Assembly: GCA_016209985.1 (NCBI GenBank)
Contig: JACQVB010000103.1
Location: 1 to 57,426 of the forward strand
DNA length: 57,426 nt
Source of the DNA: Gemmatimonadota bacterium
Lineage (GTDB): Bacteria; Gemmatimonadota; Gemmatimonadetes; Gemmatimonadales; GWC2-71-9
Direction of reading: 5' to 3'
In this document: piece after piece, positions 24,264 through 34,400 of the stretch
Layout: each line of letters begins with the position of its first letter
Numbering within the stretch: the stretch's first letter is position 1
Program-made: the position numbers and the translations under genes
Notes under the pieces: model-generated
The model's input: only the letters and a program-made list of their open reading frames with translations
Told to the model about the DNA's origin: nothing
Database searches by the model: none

Positions 24264-25388
24264 TCAGCAGACAAAGGGTTTATCGGTGCGTAATTCATGG
24301 ATCAGCATCTCAGCCACCATCTGAAGGTCCTGCGAGGCGTCATAGACCGCGCGCTGCCGCTGGTAGGACAACCCCACGTCCATCGTACTCGCGAGCGCGT
24401 GGAGCTCGGCGCTGCATTCGAGCTTCGCGGCGTAGGGCTCCAGCGAGCGGAACAGCCGTTCCAGCTCTCCCCTGAGCGGCCGGTTGAAGCCGGCCTCGTT
24501 GGTCACGATGTCGGCATCCAATCCCCAGCGCGAGGCGCGCCATTTGTTCTCCCGCAGCACCCAGTAGGGTGGCGGCGAGAACAGCTCGCCATCCTGATGC
24601 CGCTCGTCCAGCCAGCAAAAGAGACAATGAATCAATGCGGCCATGCTCACCGCCTCGCCGATGGTGGGCAGGCCATCGCACACTCGCACCTCGACCGTCC
24701 CGTATTCCGGCTGGGGCCGGATGTCCCACCAGATGTCCTTGGTGGACTTGATGGCCCGGGAACGCACCGCGGCCTCGTAAAATACCTGGAACTCGGCCCA
24801 GTTGGAGAAGAGACAGGGATGACCGGCCGTGGGGACCGCTTCGAAGATCGTGATCCGGGAAGAGGCGAGGCCGGTGTCGGAACCCTGCCAGAAGGGCGAG
24901 CTCGCCGACAGTGCGAGCATGTGCGGCAGATAGTGCGCGCAGCCGTTCAGCATCGCCATGGCGTGGTCCCCATCGCGCATGCCGACATGCACGTGCATGC
25001 CGAAGATCATCAGCCGGCGGGCGAGCCACCGATGCCGGTCGATCACGGACGCGAATCGGGTCGAGGGGTACACCAGCCGTTCGCGGTGCCGGGCGAATGG
25101 GTGCGAGCCGGCACTCGCCAGCGAAACACCGATGGGCCCGCAGACTTCCCGCAGCCGCGTCATGGCGCGCTCGAGGTCGGCGCGCACCTCCGAGATGCGG
25201 GTGCAGACGCCGGTGTTGATTTCCAGCATCCCGCGGAGGATCTCGGGCTTGACGTGCTTCTCCTCAGCGCCCAGCAGCTCGAGCACCAGCGGCGCGCCGG
25301 CGGTGAGGTCACGGGTCACCGCGTCGAGCAGTTGAAGCTCGATTTCCACACCCACGGTCATGCGTGGCGATCCAATGAATTCCAGCAT
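24264..25388 (-). CDS. YbdK-type carboxylate-amine ligase (GCS2 family)
   Basis: A 374-residue protein: VGVEIELQLLDAVTRDL starts the fold, followed by GMLEINTGVCTRI, SAGSHPFARHRER, MIFGMHVHVGMRDGDHAM and EVRVCDGLPTIGEAV. This is the YbdK branch of the glutamate-cysteine ligase 2 family, an ATP-dependent carboxylate-amine ligase. YbdK itself has only weak gamma-glutamylcysteine activity, so the true substrate is unknown. It precedes the winged-helix/DUF5985x2 genes. Confidence 0.88.
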   Translation of the reverse strand: MLEFIGSPRMTVGVEIELQLLDAVTRDLTAGAPLVLELLGAEEKHVKPEILRGMLEINTGVCTRISEVRADLERAMTRLREVCGPIGVSLASAGSHPFARHRERLVYPSTRFASVIDRHRWLARRLMIFGMHVHVGMRDGDHAMAMLNGCAHYLPHMLALSASSPFWQGSDTGLASSRITIFEAVPTAGHPCLFSNWAEFQVFYEAAVRSRAIKSTKDIWWDIRPQPEYGTVEVRVCDGLPTIGEAVSMAALIHCLFCWLDERHQDGELFSPPPYWVLRENKWRASRWGLDADIVTNEAGFNRPLRGELERLFRSLEPYAAKLECSAELHALASTMDVGLSYQRQRAVYDASQDLQMVAEMLIHELRTDKPFVC

Positions 25389-25543
25389 GGGTCCCCCACG
25401 GCGGGCGCGGCGACAGGACGAACACGACGAACGACGGCGAACAACGACAAGACTACGAATGTTTGCGAATCACGAGATGCGGAACTGCTCCTAATTCTAG
25501 CCCGCCCCATTGCCGAGCGGCACCCCGCGAAGAAAACTCGTTG

Positions 25544-26326
25544 CTAGGGGAGATCGGTCCTGGGTCGCGGAGCCCTGAGGTGCAGGAGCGGCACCACGAT
25601 CCCTACCGCCGTCCCGGCGAGCGCCCCGGCGGCCACATCGGTGGGAAAATGCTTTCCGGACACGACCAATTCGGCGGCCACGCTACCTCCCACCAGCATG
25701 GTGAGGACCCAGGGCCAGCCCTTCTCCCCATGGCGCCGTCTCGCCGTCATTGCGGCCGCACTCAGCGCGGCGAAGGCGAGCGACGTATGCCCTGAATAGA
25801 AGGCGCGGTATCCTCTGGGCGAGGCCAGCAGGTCCGCGTCCCCCGCGTAGGTTCCGGGAAACGGTCGCTGTACCAGATACTTGGTGAGGGTCACCAGCGC
25901 GCCATCGATCGCCAGTGTCTGGGCAAACACGCCGGCATCCTCCAGCAACGCAGGTGAGACCCCTACGTCGAGATAGTCGAGCGCGAGTGGCGCGATAACC
26001 GCCAGGGCCACCGAAACGTTGCTGGCAATGCCTGCCCATCGGCTGCTCTTTCCGATCGCTACGCGGTCGAGCCGGTTCACCTCGGAGGCGTCGCACGGGC
26101 AGTGCGGCGTGATGAGCCGAGAAGCGAAGGCGTATGGCAGGACGACCGCCGCGGTGCCGATACCGGTGATGGCGACATCCGTGCGGCCGATCCGGTAGAC
26201 CGAAACCGCTTCGCTCCGGGCCCGCGCACTGTCGGGCGGGGGAGACAGACCGAGCCGGTCGTGCTGTGCCCACAGAGACGGTACAGCCGTCGCTTGAATG
26301 GCGACCGCGAGAAGAATGGCCCGCAT
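25544..26326 (-). CDS. PAP2-superfamily membrane phosphatase
   Basis: A 260-residue protein with a signal-like N-terminus and four or five hydrophobic helices. The three PAP2 motifs are visible: KYLVQRPFPG (motif 1, Lys and Arg), FYSGHTS (motif 2, SGH) and SGKHFPTDV (motif 3, His and Asp). The family removes phosphate from lipid or isoprenyl phosphates. It starts at ATG 26326 and is divergent from the glycosyltransferase. Confidence 0.85.
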   Translation of the reverse strand: MRAILLAVAIQATAVPSLWAQHDRLGLSPPPDSARARSEAVSVYRIGRTDVAITGIGTAAVVLPYAFASRLITPHCPCDASEVNRLDRVAIGKSSRWAGIASNVSVALAVIAPLALDYLDVGVSPALLEDAGVFAQTLAIDGALVTLTKYLVQRPFPGTYAGDADLLASPRGYRAFYSGHTSLAFAALSAAAMTARRRHGEKGWPWVLTMLVGGSVAAELVVSGKHFPTDVAAGALAGTAVGIVVPLLHLRAPRPRTDLP

Positions 26327-26458
26327 CACCTTGCTATACCCCGCGCCTTGCGGCCGGGTCGCCCGGGCGCGGGGGGCGCTTCCGCCTTAGGTTGTACCAC
26401 CCCAATGGCAGGCTGTCATCACGCCGTGACCCACCAGCCGTCTTCTCGAAAGCGATAA

Positions 26459-27574
26459 ATGCACGTCCTGGCGCTCATCGCGCTGGTCATCGCGATCGTC
26501 GCGTTGGTGAATACGGTCCTGAATCTGCTGCTGGTCCGCCGGCTGCCTGCGTCGGGCCTCACCGAGGGTCCGCTGGTCTCGGTAATCATTCCGGCGCGAA
26601 ACGAAGAACGAGCCATCGAGCAGACCGTGCGTGCCTTTCTCGCGCAGCGCTATCGGGTTCTCGAGCTGGTGGTGGTGAACGACCGTTCGACCGACGCGAC
26701 CGGTGCGATCCTGGACCGGATTGCGGCCGAGGACCCCCGACTCGCGGTCATCCATGGCGAGCCACCGCCGGAGGGGTGGCTGGGGAAGCCGTGGGCCCTG
26801 CACGAGGGCAGCCGCCACGCCCGCGGCGAGCTGTTCTTTTTCGTGGACGGCGACATCATCTACTCGCCCGAGGCCGTCGGCACCACGGTGTCCGAGCTCC
26901 AGCGAAGCGATAGGGCGATGGTGGCGCTGCTGCCGTATGTGGAAATGCAGGGCTTCTGGGAACACGTCGCGATGCCGATGCTCGCAGTCACCTTTTTCAC
27001 CATGCTGCCGAGCTGGATCGGCAACCGTACCAGGAGCGTGCGCCTGGCGCTGGGCGGGGGCGCGGGCATGCTGGTGCGCCGGAGCGCGTACCAATCGGCC
27101 GGTGGCCACGAAGCGCTGAAGAGCGCGGTGGTGGACGATATCGGGCTCGCGCGGCTCATTCGCCGGCACGGGGGCCGCACCGTGGCGCTGCGTGCGGACC
27201 ACCTGATCCGCATGCGGATGTACCACGGCGCCGCCGAGATCGTGTACGGTTTTACCAAGAACATGTTTTCGGCGATGGGCCGCAATTATCTGATCGTGCT
27301 GTTCTGGTTCCTGTTCGGTCTCGTCGCCAATTTCCTGCCGTACGGCCTGGCGCTCGCGGGCGATCCGATCGGCATCACCACGGTCATCCTCCTCACCATG
27401 AGCCGTGTGATCCTGTTCGCTGCGCTGGGCTACCGGTTGGACAACGCGATTCTGGCGCACCCGCTCATGACGGCATTCTGGGGGGGAGTGATGCTCCGGT
27501 CGACGTGGATCACCGGCTTTCGTGGACTGGTTCACTGGCGCGGGCGGACGTACGGCCCGACGGTGACGAGATGA
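26459..27574 (+). CDS. Membrane-anchored family 2 glycosyltransferase
   Basis: A 371-residue protein. An N-terminal helix (1-25) is followed by a GT-A catalytic domain: VSVIIPARNEE, VNDRSTDAT, GWLGKPWAL, FFVDGD (the DxD motif) and GGGAGMLVRRSAY, then VVDDIGLARLI (acidic catalytic region). Two or three C-terminal helices follow. GWLGKPWAL is typical of CrtQ/hopanoid-type glycosyltransferases that act on lipid acceptors. The acceptor is not proven. A PAP2 phosphatase is divergently encoded 132 bp away. Confidence 0.82.
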   Translation: MHVLALIALVIAIVALVNTVLNLLLVRRLPASGLTEGPLVSVIIPARNEERAIEQTVRAFLAQRYRVLELVVVNDRSTDATGAILDRIAAEDPRLAVIHGEPPPEGWLGKPWALHEGSRHARGELFFFVDGDIIYSPEAVGTTVSELQRSDRAMVALLPYVEMQGFWEHVAMPMLAVTFFTMLPSWIGNRTRSVRLALGGGAGMLVRRSAYQSAGGHEALKSAVVDDIGLARLIRRHGGRTVALRADHLIRMRMYHGAAEIVYGFTKNMFSAMGRNYLIVLFWFLFGLVANFLPYGLALAGDPIGITTVILLTMSRVILFAALGYRLDNAILAHPLMTAFWGGVMLRSTWITGFRGLVHWRGRTYGPTVTR

Positions 27575-27626
27575 GTGGCGGGTCCGCTGTTCGCTCCCCG
27601 CCGGCGGCAGCCGCCAGGCGACCGGA

Positions 27627-28496
27627 TCAGCCGATCGCTTCCAGCACTCGCCGGTATTTGTCCTCGGGCTTTCGGAACCCCAGGTTGCTCACGTAGACCT
27701 TGTCCACGCCGATCTCACGGAGGGCGTGGATCGTGCGCGCCGTGATCTCCTCCGGTGCCAGGCCGGCGACAAAGTCGCGGGTCACGCCTTCCGCCGGCAC
27801 CGGAAAGAACCGGTGGAGCCGGCCCAGGGTCGCCGGGTTTGCGCTGTGATAATGAAATACGCCGAACACACCCGGAAACGGCACGCCCCGCCGGCGTGCC
27901 TCGTTCACGAACCGCTCGACGTTGCGGATCGAGTGATGCGAAACGATCTGGGTGAGATAGAAGGCGGCGTTGAATTCGGCCTGCAGGAGAAAATCCACCT
28001 GCGCCACCGGGTCCTTGAGCGGGTTGGCCCACCCGCCGAGCGTCACCGACGGGATGCGCTCGCGGATAATTTTGCGGAGCTGCCAGGCGTATTCGACACA
28101 CCGAGGCGGCCCCACGGTGCGGTCACCCCCCAGCACCGTGAGGGTCTGGAACCCGTTGGACGCCGCCCGCGCCGCGTACATCAGGCAATATTCCAGCGAG
28201 TGCTTGCTGGTGAGAAACGGCACCAATTGCGAGGGGCTGACGTCGCCCGCAAGATTAGCCATTAAATGCCCCAGGTTCTCCTCTTCTGCCTGGCCCACCG
28301 CGTTGTCGGTCATGAAGACCACGGTGTCGCGCGCCGTCAGGCGCCGAACCGCGTGATGCATGTCGATCCAGGTGTCCATGCTGCGGGCTGAAGAGAGACC
28401 CATGGACGGCGGCCGCATTTCGACTGCCACCAGCGGCTTTGGCGCTGAGAGACGCTCGAGGACCGCGTTGCGCGGAGCAGTTTCGGGGGTTGCCAT
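27627..28496 (-). CDS. Divergent methylenetetrahydrofolate reductase-like (MetF-type) protein
   Basis: A 289-residue TIM-barrel protein. VAVEMRPP near the start carries the family's catalytic Glu position (MetF has EFFPP). LTVLGGDRT resembles the MTHFR 'RGD' loop, and DFLLQAEFNAAFYLTQIV the MTHFR 'Q..F.TQ.FF' strand. The rest is distant, so folate reduction to methyl-THF is uncertain. ATG 28496 lies inside CCATGG shared with the start of the divergent gene. Confidence 0.7.
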   Translation of the reverse strand: MATPETAPRNAVLERLSAPKPLVAVEMRPPSMGLSSARSMDTWIDMHHAVRRLTARDTVVFMTDNAVGQAEEENLGHLMANLAGDVSPSQLVPFLTSKHSLEYCLMYAARAASNGFQTLTVLGGDRTVGPPRCVEYAWQLRKIIRERIPSVTLGGWANPLKDPVAQVDFLLQAEFNAAFYLTQIVSHHSIRNVERFVNEARRRGVPFPGVFGVFHYHSANPATLGRLHRFFPVPAEGVTRDFVAGLAPEEITARTIHALREIGVDKVYVSNLGFRKPEDKYRRVLEAIG

Positions 28497-29505
28497 GGAA
28501 GCGGAACCTATCAACCGCAAGGGTGGCCGTCCACGCATCCGGGTGCTGATCCGCACACCGAAGGTGGCCGCCGTGCTATTGCTGGCGCTGGCCGGAACGA
28601 TGGAGGCGCAGCAGACGTCTTCCCGCTGGGTGAATGATGCCGGGGCCGGCCTTTATGGCACGAGACACGATGATGGTCCGGTCCTCTACGCCAGACAACT
28701 GCGGCCGGTCGGCCGGTTCGGGTTGGCAGGGGTGCGTGAGGAGTACAGCGAGAACGACAGGTTCGGGGTGATAAGTGCTGGCGTGGAAGCGGCGTTCGCG
28801 CTCAACATTGACGCAACGACCCTGTACGTGCCCGTTGGGCTGGCGCTTGGCGCACGAGTCTCACGGGGGCTTCCCTTCCTGCCCCGCCTCGGCGGAGGCG
28901 GCCTGGACCTGTGGCTGAGCGCTGGATTCGGCATCGGCCTGCCGGCCGGTCCGGCACAGGTCGCTTTCGAGGTGCGTCCGTCCATCGGCTTTGAATCGAC
29001 CAGATGGGCCGGGACCTTCGCCGTGCGAACCCGACCGGGCCGCGAAGGCATGGAGTCCGGCAGCGCACGACTCTATGCCAACGCGCTTCTGCCACTCACT
29101 CCCGGGTACCGGCGCGAACCCGATTACCAGGGCTACACGGCAGTCTACCAATGGCCGGTCTCGAGCCGCCTCTTCGACGCGGTGCGGGCCAGCTTCGGGG
29201 TCGACTTCCTGGAGTTCCGCGGGTACAGCACCGGTGTGATCACCAGGTTGATCGGAACAGGAATTGTCCTCGCCCAGGGCATGCAGCGGCACTTCGTGCT
29301 GGAAGCGGTTCCGCAAATCGGGGCGATCTTCTATCCCGAAGGTTCGGAGCGAGTCCAGAATCCTGCCGCGATGATGGGGTTGGAAGCCACATTGGGGAGT
29401 CCAACGGCAGCCGTTACTGCCGGCCTCAGCGGACTCGGGGCCATCACTCCCGAGGGAGCTCTCGTGGGTCTTCAGTACCGGGTTGGCGTGGCCATGGGAC
29501 TCTGA
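28495..29505 (+). CDS. Exported outer-membrane barrel-like protein
   Basis: About 336 residues. A signal peptide-like region VAAVLLLALAGTMEAQQ is followed by amphipathic beta strands (GAGLYGTRHDDGPVLYARQL, GLALGARVSRGLPFLP, LSAGFGIGLPAGPAQVAFEV) that fit an outer-membrane barrel. The start is uncertain: ATG 28495 overlaps the ATG of the divergent gene by two bases, while GTG 28543 gives a shorter leader with the signal peptide nearer the N-terminus. Function unknown. Confidence 0.6.
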   Translation: MEAEPINRKGGRPRIRVLIRTPKVAAVLLLALAGTMEAQQTSSRWVNDAGAGLYGTRHDDGPVLYARQLRPVGRFGLAGVREEYSENDRFGVISAGVEAAFALNIDATTLYVPVGLALGARVSRGLPFLPRLGGGGLDLWLSAGFGIGLPAGPAQVAFEVRPSIGFESTRWAGTFAVRTRPGREGMESGSARLYANALLPLTPGYRREPDYQGYTAVYQWPVSSRLFDAVRASFGVDFLEFRGYSTGVITRLIGTGIVLAQGMQRHFVLEAVPQIGAIFYPEGSERVQNPAAMMGLEATLGSPTAAVTAGLSGLGAITPEGALVGLQYRVGVAMGL

Positions 29506-29616
29506 GAGGCGGCCATCGGCCGACAGCCGCCAGCCATCAGGCGGGTGGAATAGCGGATTCATTTCGCCGCGCTATAATCTGAAAATGCGATCGAACATTC
29601 GGATGGCCGAAGGCTG

Positions 29617-30111
29617 ATGGCTAGCATCGAACCCCTGCTTCCCGCTCACGGCGCCCGCGTCCTCGCGATATTCGCCGAGGGCATTGCGACGGGTGATGCC
29701 ACCTTCGAGACCGCCGTTCCGACTTGGGAAAAGTGGGACCAGGGGCATCTACCAAAATGCCGCCTGGTGGCTCGCGCTGGACCCGACGTCCTCGGCTGGG
29801 CCGCGCTGTCTCCGGTGTCCGACCGCTGCGCGTACGGCGGCGTCGCGGAAGTGAGCGTCTACGTGGCCTCGGCCGCGCGGGGCAAAGGGGTGGGGAGGAA
29901 ATTGCTCGCGGAGCTGGTGAAGGCCTCGGAAGAGGCCGGGCTATGGACGCTGCAGGCGGGCATCTTCCCCGAAAACCGGGCGAGCGTCGCGCTGCATCTG
30001 GCAGCCGGCTTCAGGGAAGTCGGCCGGCGCGAAAAGCTGGGGCGCCTGAAGGGACGTTGGCGGGACGTGTTGATGCTGGAGAGACGGAGCACGGTTGTGG
30101 GTGCAAAGTGA
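29617..30111 (+). CDS. GNAT acetyltransferase of the phosphinothricin/ArsN type
   Basis: A 164-residue GNAT: IFAEGIATGDATFETAVPTW is the typical Bar/Pat-type start, VAEVSVYVASAARGKGVGRK carries the acetyl-CoA-binding R/Q-x-x-G-x-G/A loop, and NRASVALHLAAGFREVGRRE the closing motif. It is close to phosphinothricin N-acetyltransferases and ArsN proteins that acetylate arsenical or phosphinothricin-like amino groups. The substrate here is open. A palindromic heptamer repeat follows within 10 bp of the stop. Confidence 0.85.
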   Translation: MASIEPLLPAHGARVLAIFAEGIATGDATFETAVPTWEKWDQGHLPKCRLVARAGPDVLGWAALSPVSDRCAYGGVAEVSVYVASAARGKGVGRKLLAELVKASEEAGLWTLQAGIFPENRASVALHLAAGFREVGRREKLGRLKGRWRDVLMLERRSTVVGAK

Positions 30112-30118
30112 ACCGATA

Positions 30119-30190
30119 GGGGCCAGGTGTCAGGGGCCAGGGTTTTAATGCAAGCGCCCTGGCACCTGACACCTGATCGCTGACGCCTGC
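30119..30190. repeat. Heptamer palindrome, copy 1
   Basis: CCAGGTGTCAGGGGCCAGGG (30123-30142) pairs with 30157-30176 over 18 of 20 positions, with a 14-nt loop. The arms are built of CAGGNNN units. It lies 10 bp after the GNAT stop. Four relatives occur at 34602, 38618, 39364 and 51949. Confidence 0.85.
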
Positions 30191-30284
30191 AACTGCAGCG
30201 TTTCCCTTCACTTGTGCGTAACTTCTTTGGCAGGTCGCGTGACGTGTTCCAGATTCACTCCCCTCTTCACGCCAAACAAGAAAG

Positions 30285-31475
30285 ATGAACTTGCGCGTCG
30301 CCGTTCCGCTGTTTTTCGCTCTTACCGCTTTCGGCTGCAAGCAGAACGCTCGGCCGGCACCTCCGTCCGTTCCGGTGACCGTGGCGAAGGCCGAAGAGCG
30401 CCCGGTTCCCTTCGAGATCACTGCCCCGGGGACGGTCGAGCCGATTCGCGCGGTCGCGGTCGCTTCCCAAGTGTCCGGTCTGGTGACCGGCGTCAATTTT
30501 CAGGAGGGGGACGAAGTCACCGCCGGCCAAATTCTGTTCCGGATCGATTCCCGCTCGTACCGGAACGCGCTGCAGCAGGCCCAGGCGGCTCTGGCGCGTG
30601 ATCTGGGCCAGTTGCAGAATGCCCAGCGCCAGGTGGATCGTTATCAATCGCTCGCCAGGAGCGAATACGTGACCGACGAACAGTACCAGGCGTTGAAGAC
30701 GACCGCCGAGGGACTGGTGGCGACGGTGCAGTCGGACTCGGCCGCGGTGGACAATGCCAAGCTCAACCTCGAAAACACCACCATCCGAGCTCCCATTTCC
30801 GGCCGGACCGGCAGCCTCCTAATAAAGGAAGGGAATCTGGTGCGGGCGCCGGGGTCCGGCGCGATGGTGCTGCTGAACCAGACCAAGCCGATCCAGGTCC
30901 GGTTCGCGGTGCCCGCCAGCTATCTGCCGGAGATCCGGCAGCGGCAACAGGAGAACCTCAAGGTCCGGGTATCCCTCAACGATGGGCGTCCCCCGCTGAC
31001 CGGCGAGCTGGCCTTCGTTGACAACGCGGTGGATACGACGACCGGAACCATCATGCTCAAGGGTCGGTTCGAAAACGCCGACGGCGCCCTCTGGCCGGGA
31101 CAGTTCGTCACCGCGACGCTGGTGCTCTACGTGCAAAACAGCGTGGTGGTGCCCGCACCGGCGGTCATGAACGGCGAGCGCGGCCCCTACGTCTTCGTGG
31201 TGAGCAGCGACCAAAAAGCCTCCACTCGCCCGGTGGAAGTCGGGCGGACGGTGGAGGACGTGGTTATCGTCATTAAGGGAGTGTCGCTTGGCGAAACGAT
31301 CGTCACCGACGGCCAGCTTCGGCTGACCCCCAACGCGAAGGTCGAGATCAAGACCGAAGGAGGAGACGGGGCGGCCCCCCCGGCGCCGGGACGCGGCCCC
31401 GGCGGAGAGGGCGCCCCGGCAGGCGGCGGCGGCAATCGCCGCGGCGGGCAGGACGGACGGGAGAGCACTTCGTGA
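30285..31475 (+). CDS. RND efflux periplasmic adaptor (MdtA-like)
   Basis: A 396-residue lipoprotein adaptor. The signal ends at FGC (Cys18). VSGLVTGVNFQEGDEVTAGQ is the lipoyl half with the coiled-coil hairpin RNALQQAQAALARDLGQLQN following, then RAPISGRTGSLLIKEGNLV (second lipoyl half) and beta-barrel and membrane-proximal domains. The last 40 residues are a Gly/Pro/Arg-rich tail. It links the inner-membrane pump to an outer-membrane channel. The TGA overlaps the pump's GTG start. Confidence 0.9.
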   Translation: MNLRVAVPLFFALTAFGCKQNARPAPPSVPVTVAKAEERPVPFEITAPGTVEPIRAVAVASQVSGLVTGVNFQEGDEVTAGQILFRIDSRSYRNALQQAQAALARDLGQLQNAQRQVDRYQSLARSEYVTDEQYQALKTTAEGLVATVQSDSAAVDNAKLNLENTTIRAPISGRTGSLLIKEGNLVRAPGSGAMVLLNQTKPIQVRFAVPASYLPEIRQRQQENLKVRVSLNDGRPPLTGELAFVDNAVDTTTGTIMLKGRFENADGALWPGQFVTATLVLYVQNSVVVPAPAVMNGERGPYVFVVSSDQKASTRPVEVGRTVEDVVIVIKGVSLGETIVTDGQLRLTPNAKVEIKTEGGDGAAPPAPGRGPGGEGAPAGGGGNRRGGQDGRESTS

Positions 31476-34400
31476 ACATCGCTGCCACTTTCATTCGCCG
31501 GCCAATCGCCACTACGCTCGTGATGGTGGGGATCCTGCTGTTCGGGATCGTGGGTTATCGCGGGCTTCCGGTGAGCGACCTGCCCACGGTCGATTACCCG
31601 ACGCTCAACGTGAACGCCGGCTTCCCGGGGACGAACCCGGAGACCATGGCGGCGGCGGTGGCGACACCGCTGGAAAAAGCGTTCTCCAGCATCCCCGGAA
31701 TCGACCAGATCACCTCGCGCAGCAGCCAGGGATCTACCAACATTACGCTGACGTTCGCGCTCTCGCGCAATATCGACGCGGCGGCGCAGGACGTGCAAAC
31801 CGCCATGTCGCGGGTGGTGCGGCAGCTGCCTCAGGGGATGCAGCCGCCCTCGCTGTTCAAGTCCAATCCGTCGGATGCCCCGATTCTATTCTTCGCGGTG
31901 CAGTCGCCCACCCTGCCGCTGTCCACGGTCAATGAGTACGCCGAGACGATGCTGGCCCAGCGGCTGTCCACCATCCAGGGGGTGGCTCAGATCGACGTCA
32001 TGGGGTCGCAGCGCTACGCGGTCCGGGTGCAGCTCGATCCCCGCGCGCTGGCGTACCGGCGGATCGGCATCGACGAAGTGGTGTCGGCGGTGAATCAGAG
32101 CAACGTGAACACGCCGGCCGGGGTCCTCTACGGCCGCTACAAGGCGCTGGCGCTGCAATCCAACGGCCAGCTCCAGGACGCCGCGGCCTTCCGCGAGATC
32201 ACCGTCACCTACCGCAATGGCAGCCCGGTGCGCCTCGGCGATCTCGGCTCGGTCATCGACGGGGTCGAGAACCCCCGCTCGGGCAATTGGTTCAATGGCG
32301 AGCGCACGATCGTTCTCTCCATCCGCCGCCAGCCGGGCAGCAACACGGTCCAGGTGGCCGACGCGGTGCGGTCGGCGATCCAAACCCTGTCCACCCAGCT
32401 GCCGCCCTCGGTCAAGGTCACCCTGCTCTACGACCGCTCCCAGACCATTCGGGAATCGGTGAACGACGTCAAGTTCACCCTGATGCTCACCCTGGCCCTG
32501 GTGGTCATGGTGATCTTCCTGTTCCTCCGCAACGTCCCGGCCACCATCATCCCCAGTACCGCCTTGCCTATGTCGGTGGTCGGCACCTTCGCCGCCATGG
32601 CGCTGCTGGGCTACAGCATCGACAACCTCTCGATGATGGCGCTGACCCTGGCGGTGGGATTCGTGGTAGACGACGCCATCGTGATGCTGGAGAACATCCA
32701 CCGCCACGTGGAAATGGGGAAGCCGGTGATGCAGGCCGCCTTCGAGGGCTCGGAGGAAATCGGCTTCACCATTCTCTCGATGACGCTGTCGCTGGTGGCG
32801 GTGTTCATCCCGCTGCTCTTCCTGGGCGGCCTGCTGGGGCGTCTGTTCCACGAGTTCGCGGTGGTCATCGGCGTCGCCATCCTGGTGTCGGGGTTCGTGT
32901 CCCTGACGCTGACGCCCATGTTATGCAGCCGGTTTCTCAAGCCCCATAATGCCGAGCGCCACGGCCGGTTCTACAACGCCTCGGAGCGGGTCTACCAGCG
33001 CGTGCTGGCTTTTTACCAGCGCACCCTGCACTGGGTGATGGGTCACCGCAAAACCACCATCGGATTCTCGGGCGCGATTCTAGCGGGTACCGTTGCGCTG
33101 TTCATAATCGTCCCCAAGGGCTTCATCCCCAACACCGATCAGGGCGCGGTCTACGGAACCGTCGAAGCGGTTCAGGGGATCGGGTTCGAAGCCATGGTCT
33201 CCCGCCTGGAAGAGGTGGCGTCGGTGGCCCGCAAGGATCCCAATGTGGACGGGGTGATGGTCTCCAGCGGCGGGGGCGGGCCGTTCGGGGGCAGCGGCAA
33301 CGAAGGCCGCATGAGCGTCTATTTCAAGCCACGCCACGAGCGGCGGCTCACGGTCGATCAGATCCTGCGATCGTTGAACGGAAAGCTCATTCGGGTCCCC
33401 GGGGTGCGGGTATTCATCAGCAATCCACCCGCCATCCGCATCGGCGGCCGCAACAGCAAGAGCCCCTATCAGTTCACCCTCCAGACCCCCGACCTCGAGG
33501 CGCTGTACCAGTATGCGGGCGTCATGGAGCAGAGGATGCGCGAGCTGCCGGACCTCACCGACGTGACGACCGACCTCCAGCTCCGGAACCCGCAGCTCAA
33601 GATCGACGTGGACCGTGACCGGGCCGCTTCGCTGGGGTTGGGGATGGACCAGGTGCAGAACGCGCTTTACAACGCCTACGGCTCGCGCCAGATCGGGACC
33701 ATCTTCGGCGCCAACAACGACCATCCGATCATGCTGGGCCTCATGGACGAGTTCCAGCGCGACCCCAACGCCATCAACCTGCTGCACATCCGCTCCCGCA
33801 GCGGCGCGCTGGTGCCGCTCGGAGCCGTAGCCAAGGTCAGCAACATCCTGGGGCCGAACTCCATCAACCATTCGGGCCAGCTCCCCTCGGTCACCCTCTC
33901 GTTCAACATCCGGGAGGGCACCTCGCTGGGCGCGGCGGTCTCCGCGGTGCAGCGGGTGGCCGACCGCACCCTTCCCGCCTCGATCAGCACCCAGTTCGCC
34001 GGAACGGCCCAGGCGTTTCAGCAGTCGCAGAGCGGGCTTTTCTTTCTGCTGCTGGTCGCGATCGCCGTGATCTATCTGGTGCTCGGCGTCCTGTACGAGA
34101 GCTTCATCCACCCCTTGACCATCCTCTCGGGCCTGCCCTTCGCCGTCTTCGGCGCTTTGCTGACCCTCCTCATCTTCCGGATCGATCTCAACATCTATTC
34201 CTACGTCGGGTTGATCCTGCTGGTGGGTCTGGTCAAGAAGAACGCGATCATGATGATCGACTTCGCGCTGGACGCTCAGCGAAACGAGAACAAGAACGCC
34301 GCGGATGCCGCGGTGGAAGCCTGCATGGTGCGCTTCCGGCCGATCATGATGACCACCTTCTGCGCTCTCATGGGGACGCTGCCCATCGCCATCGGGTTCG

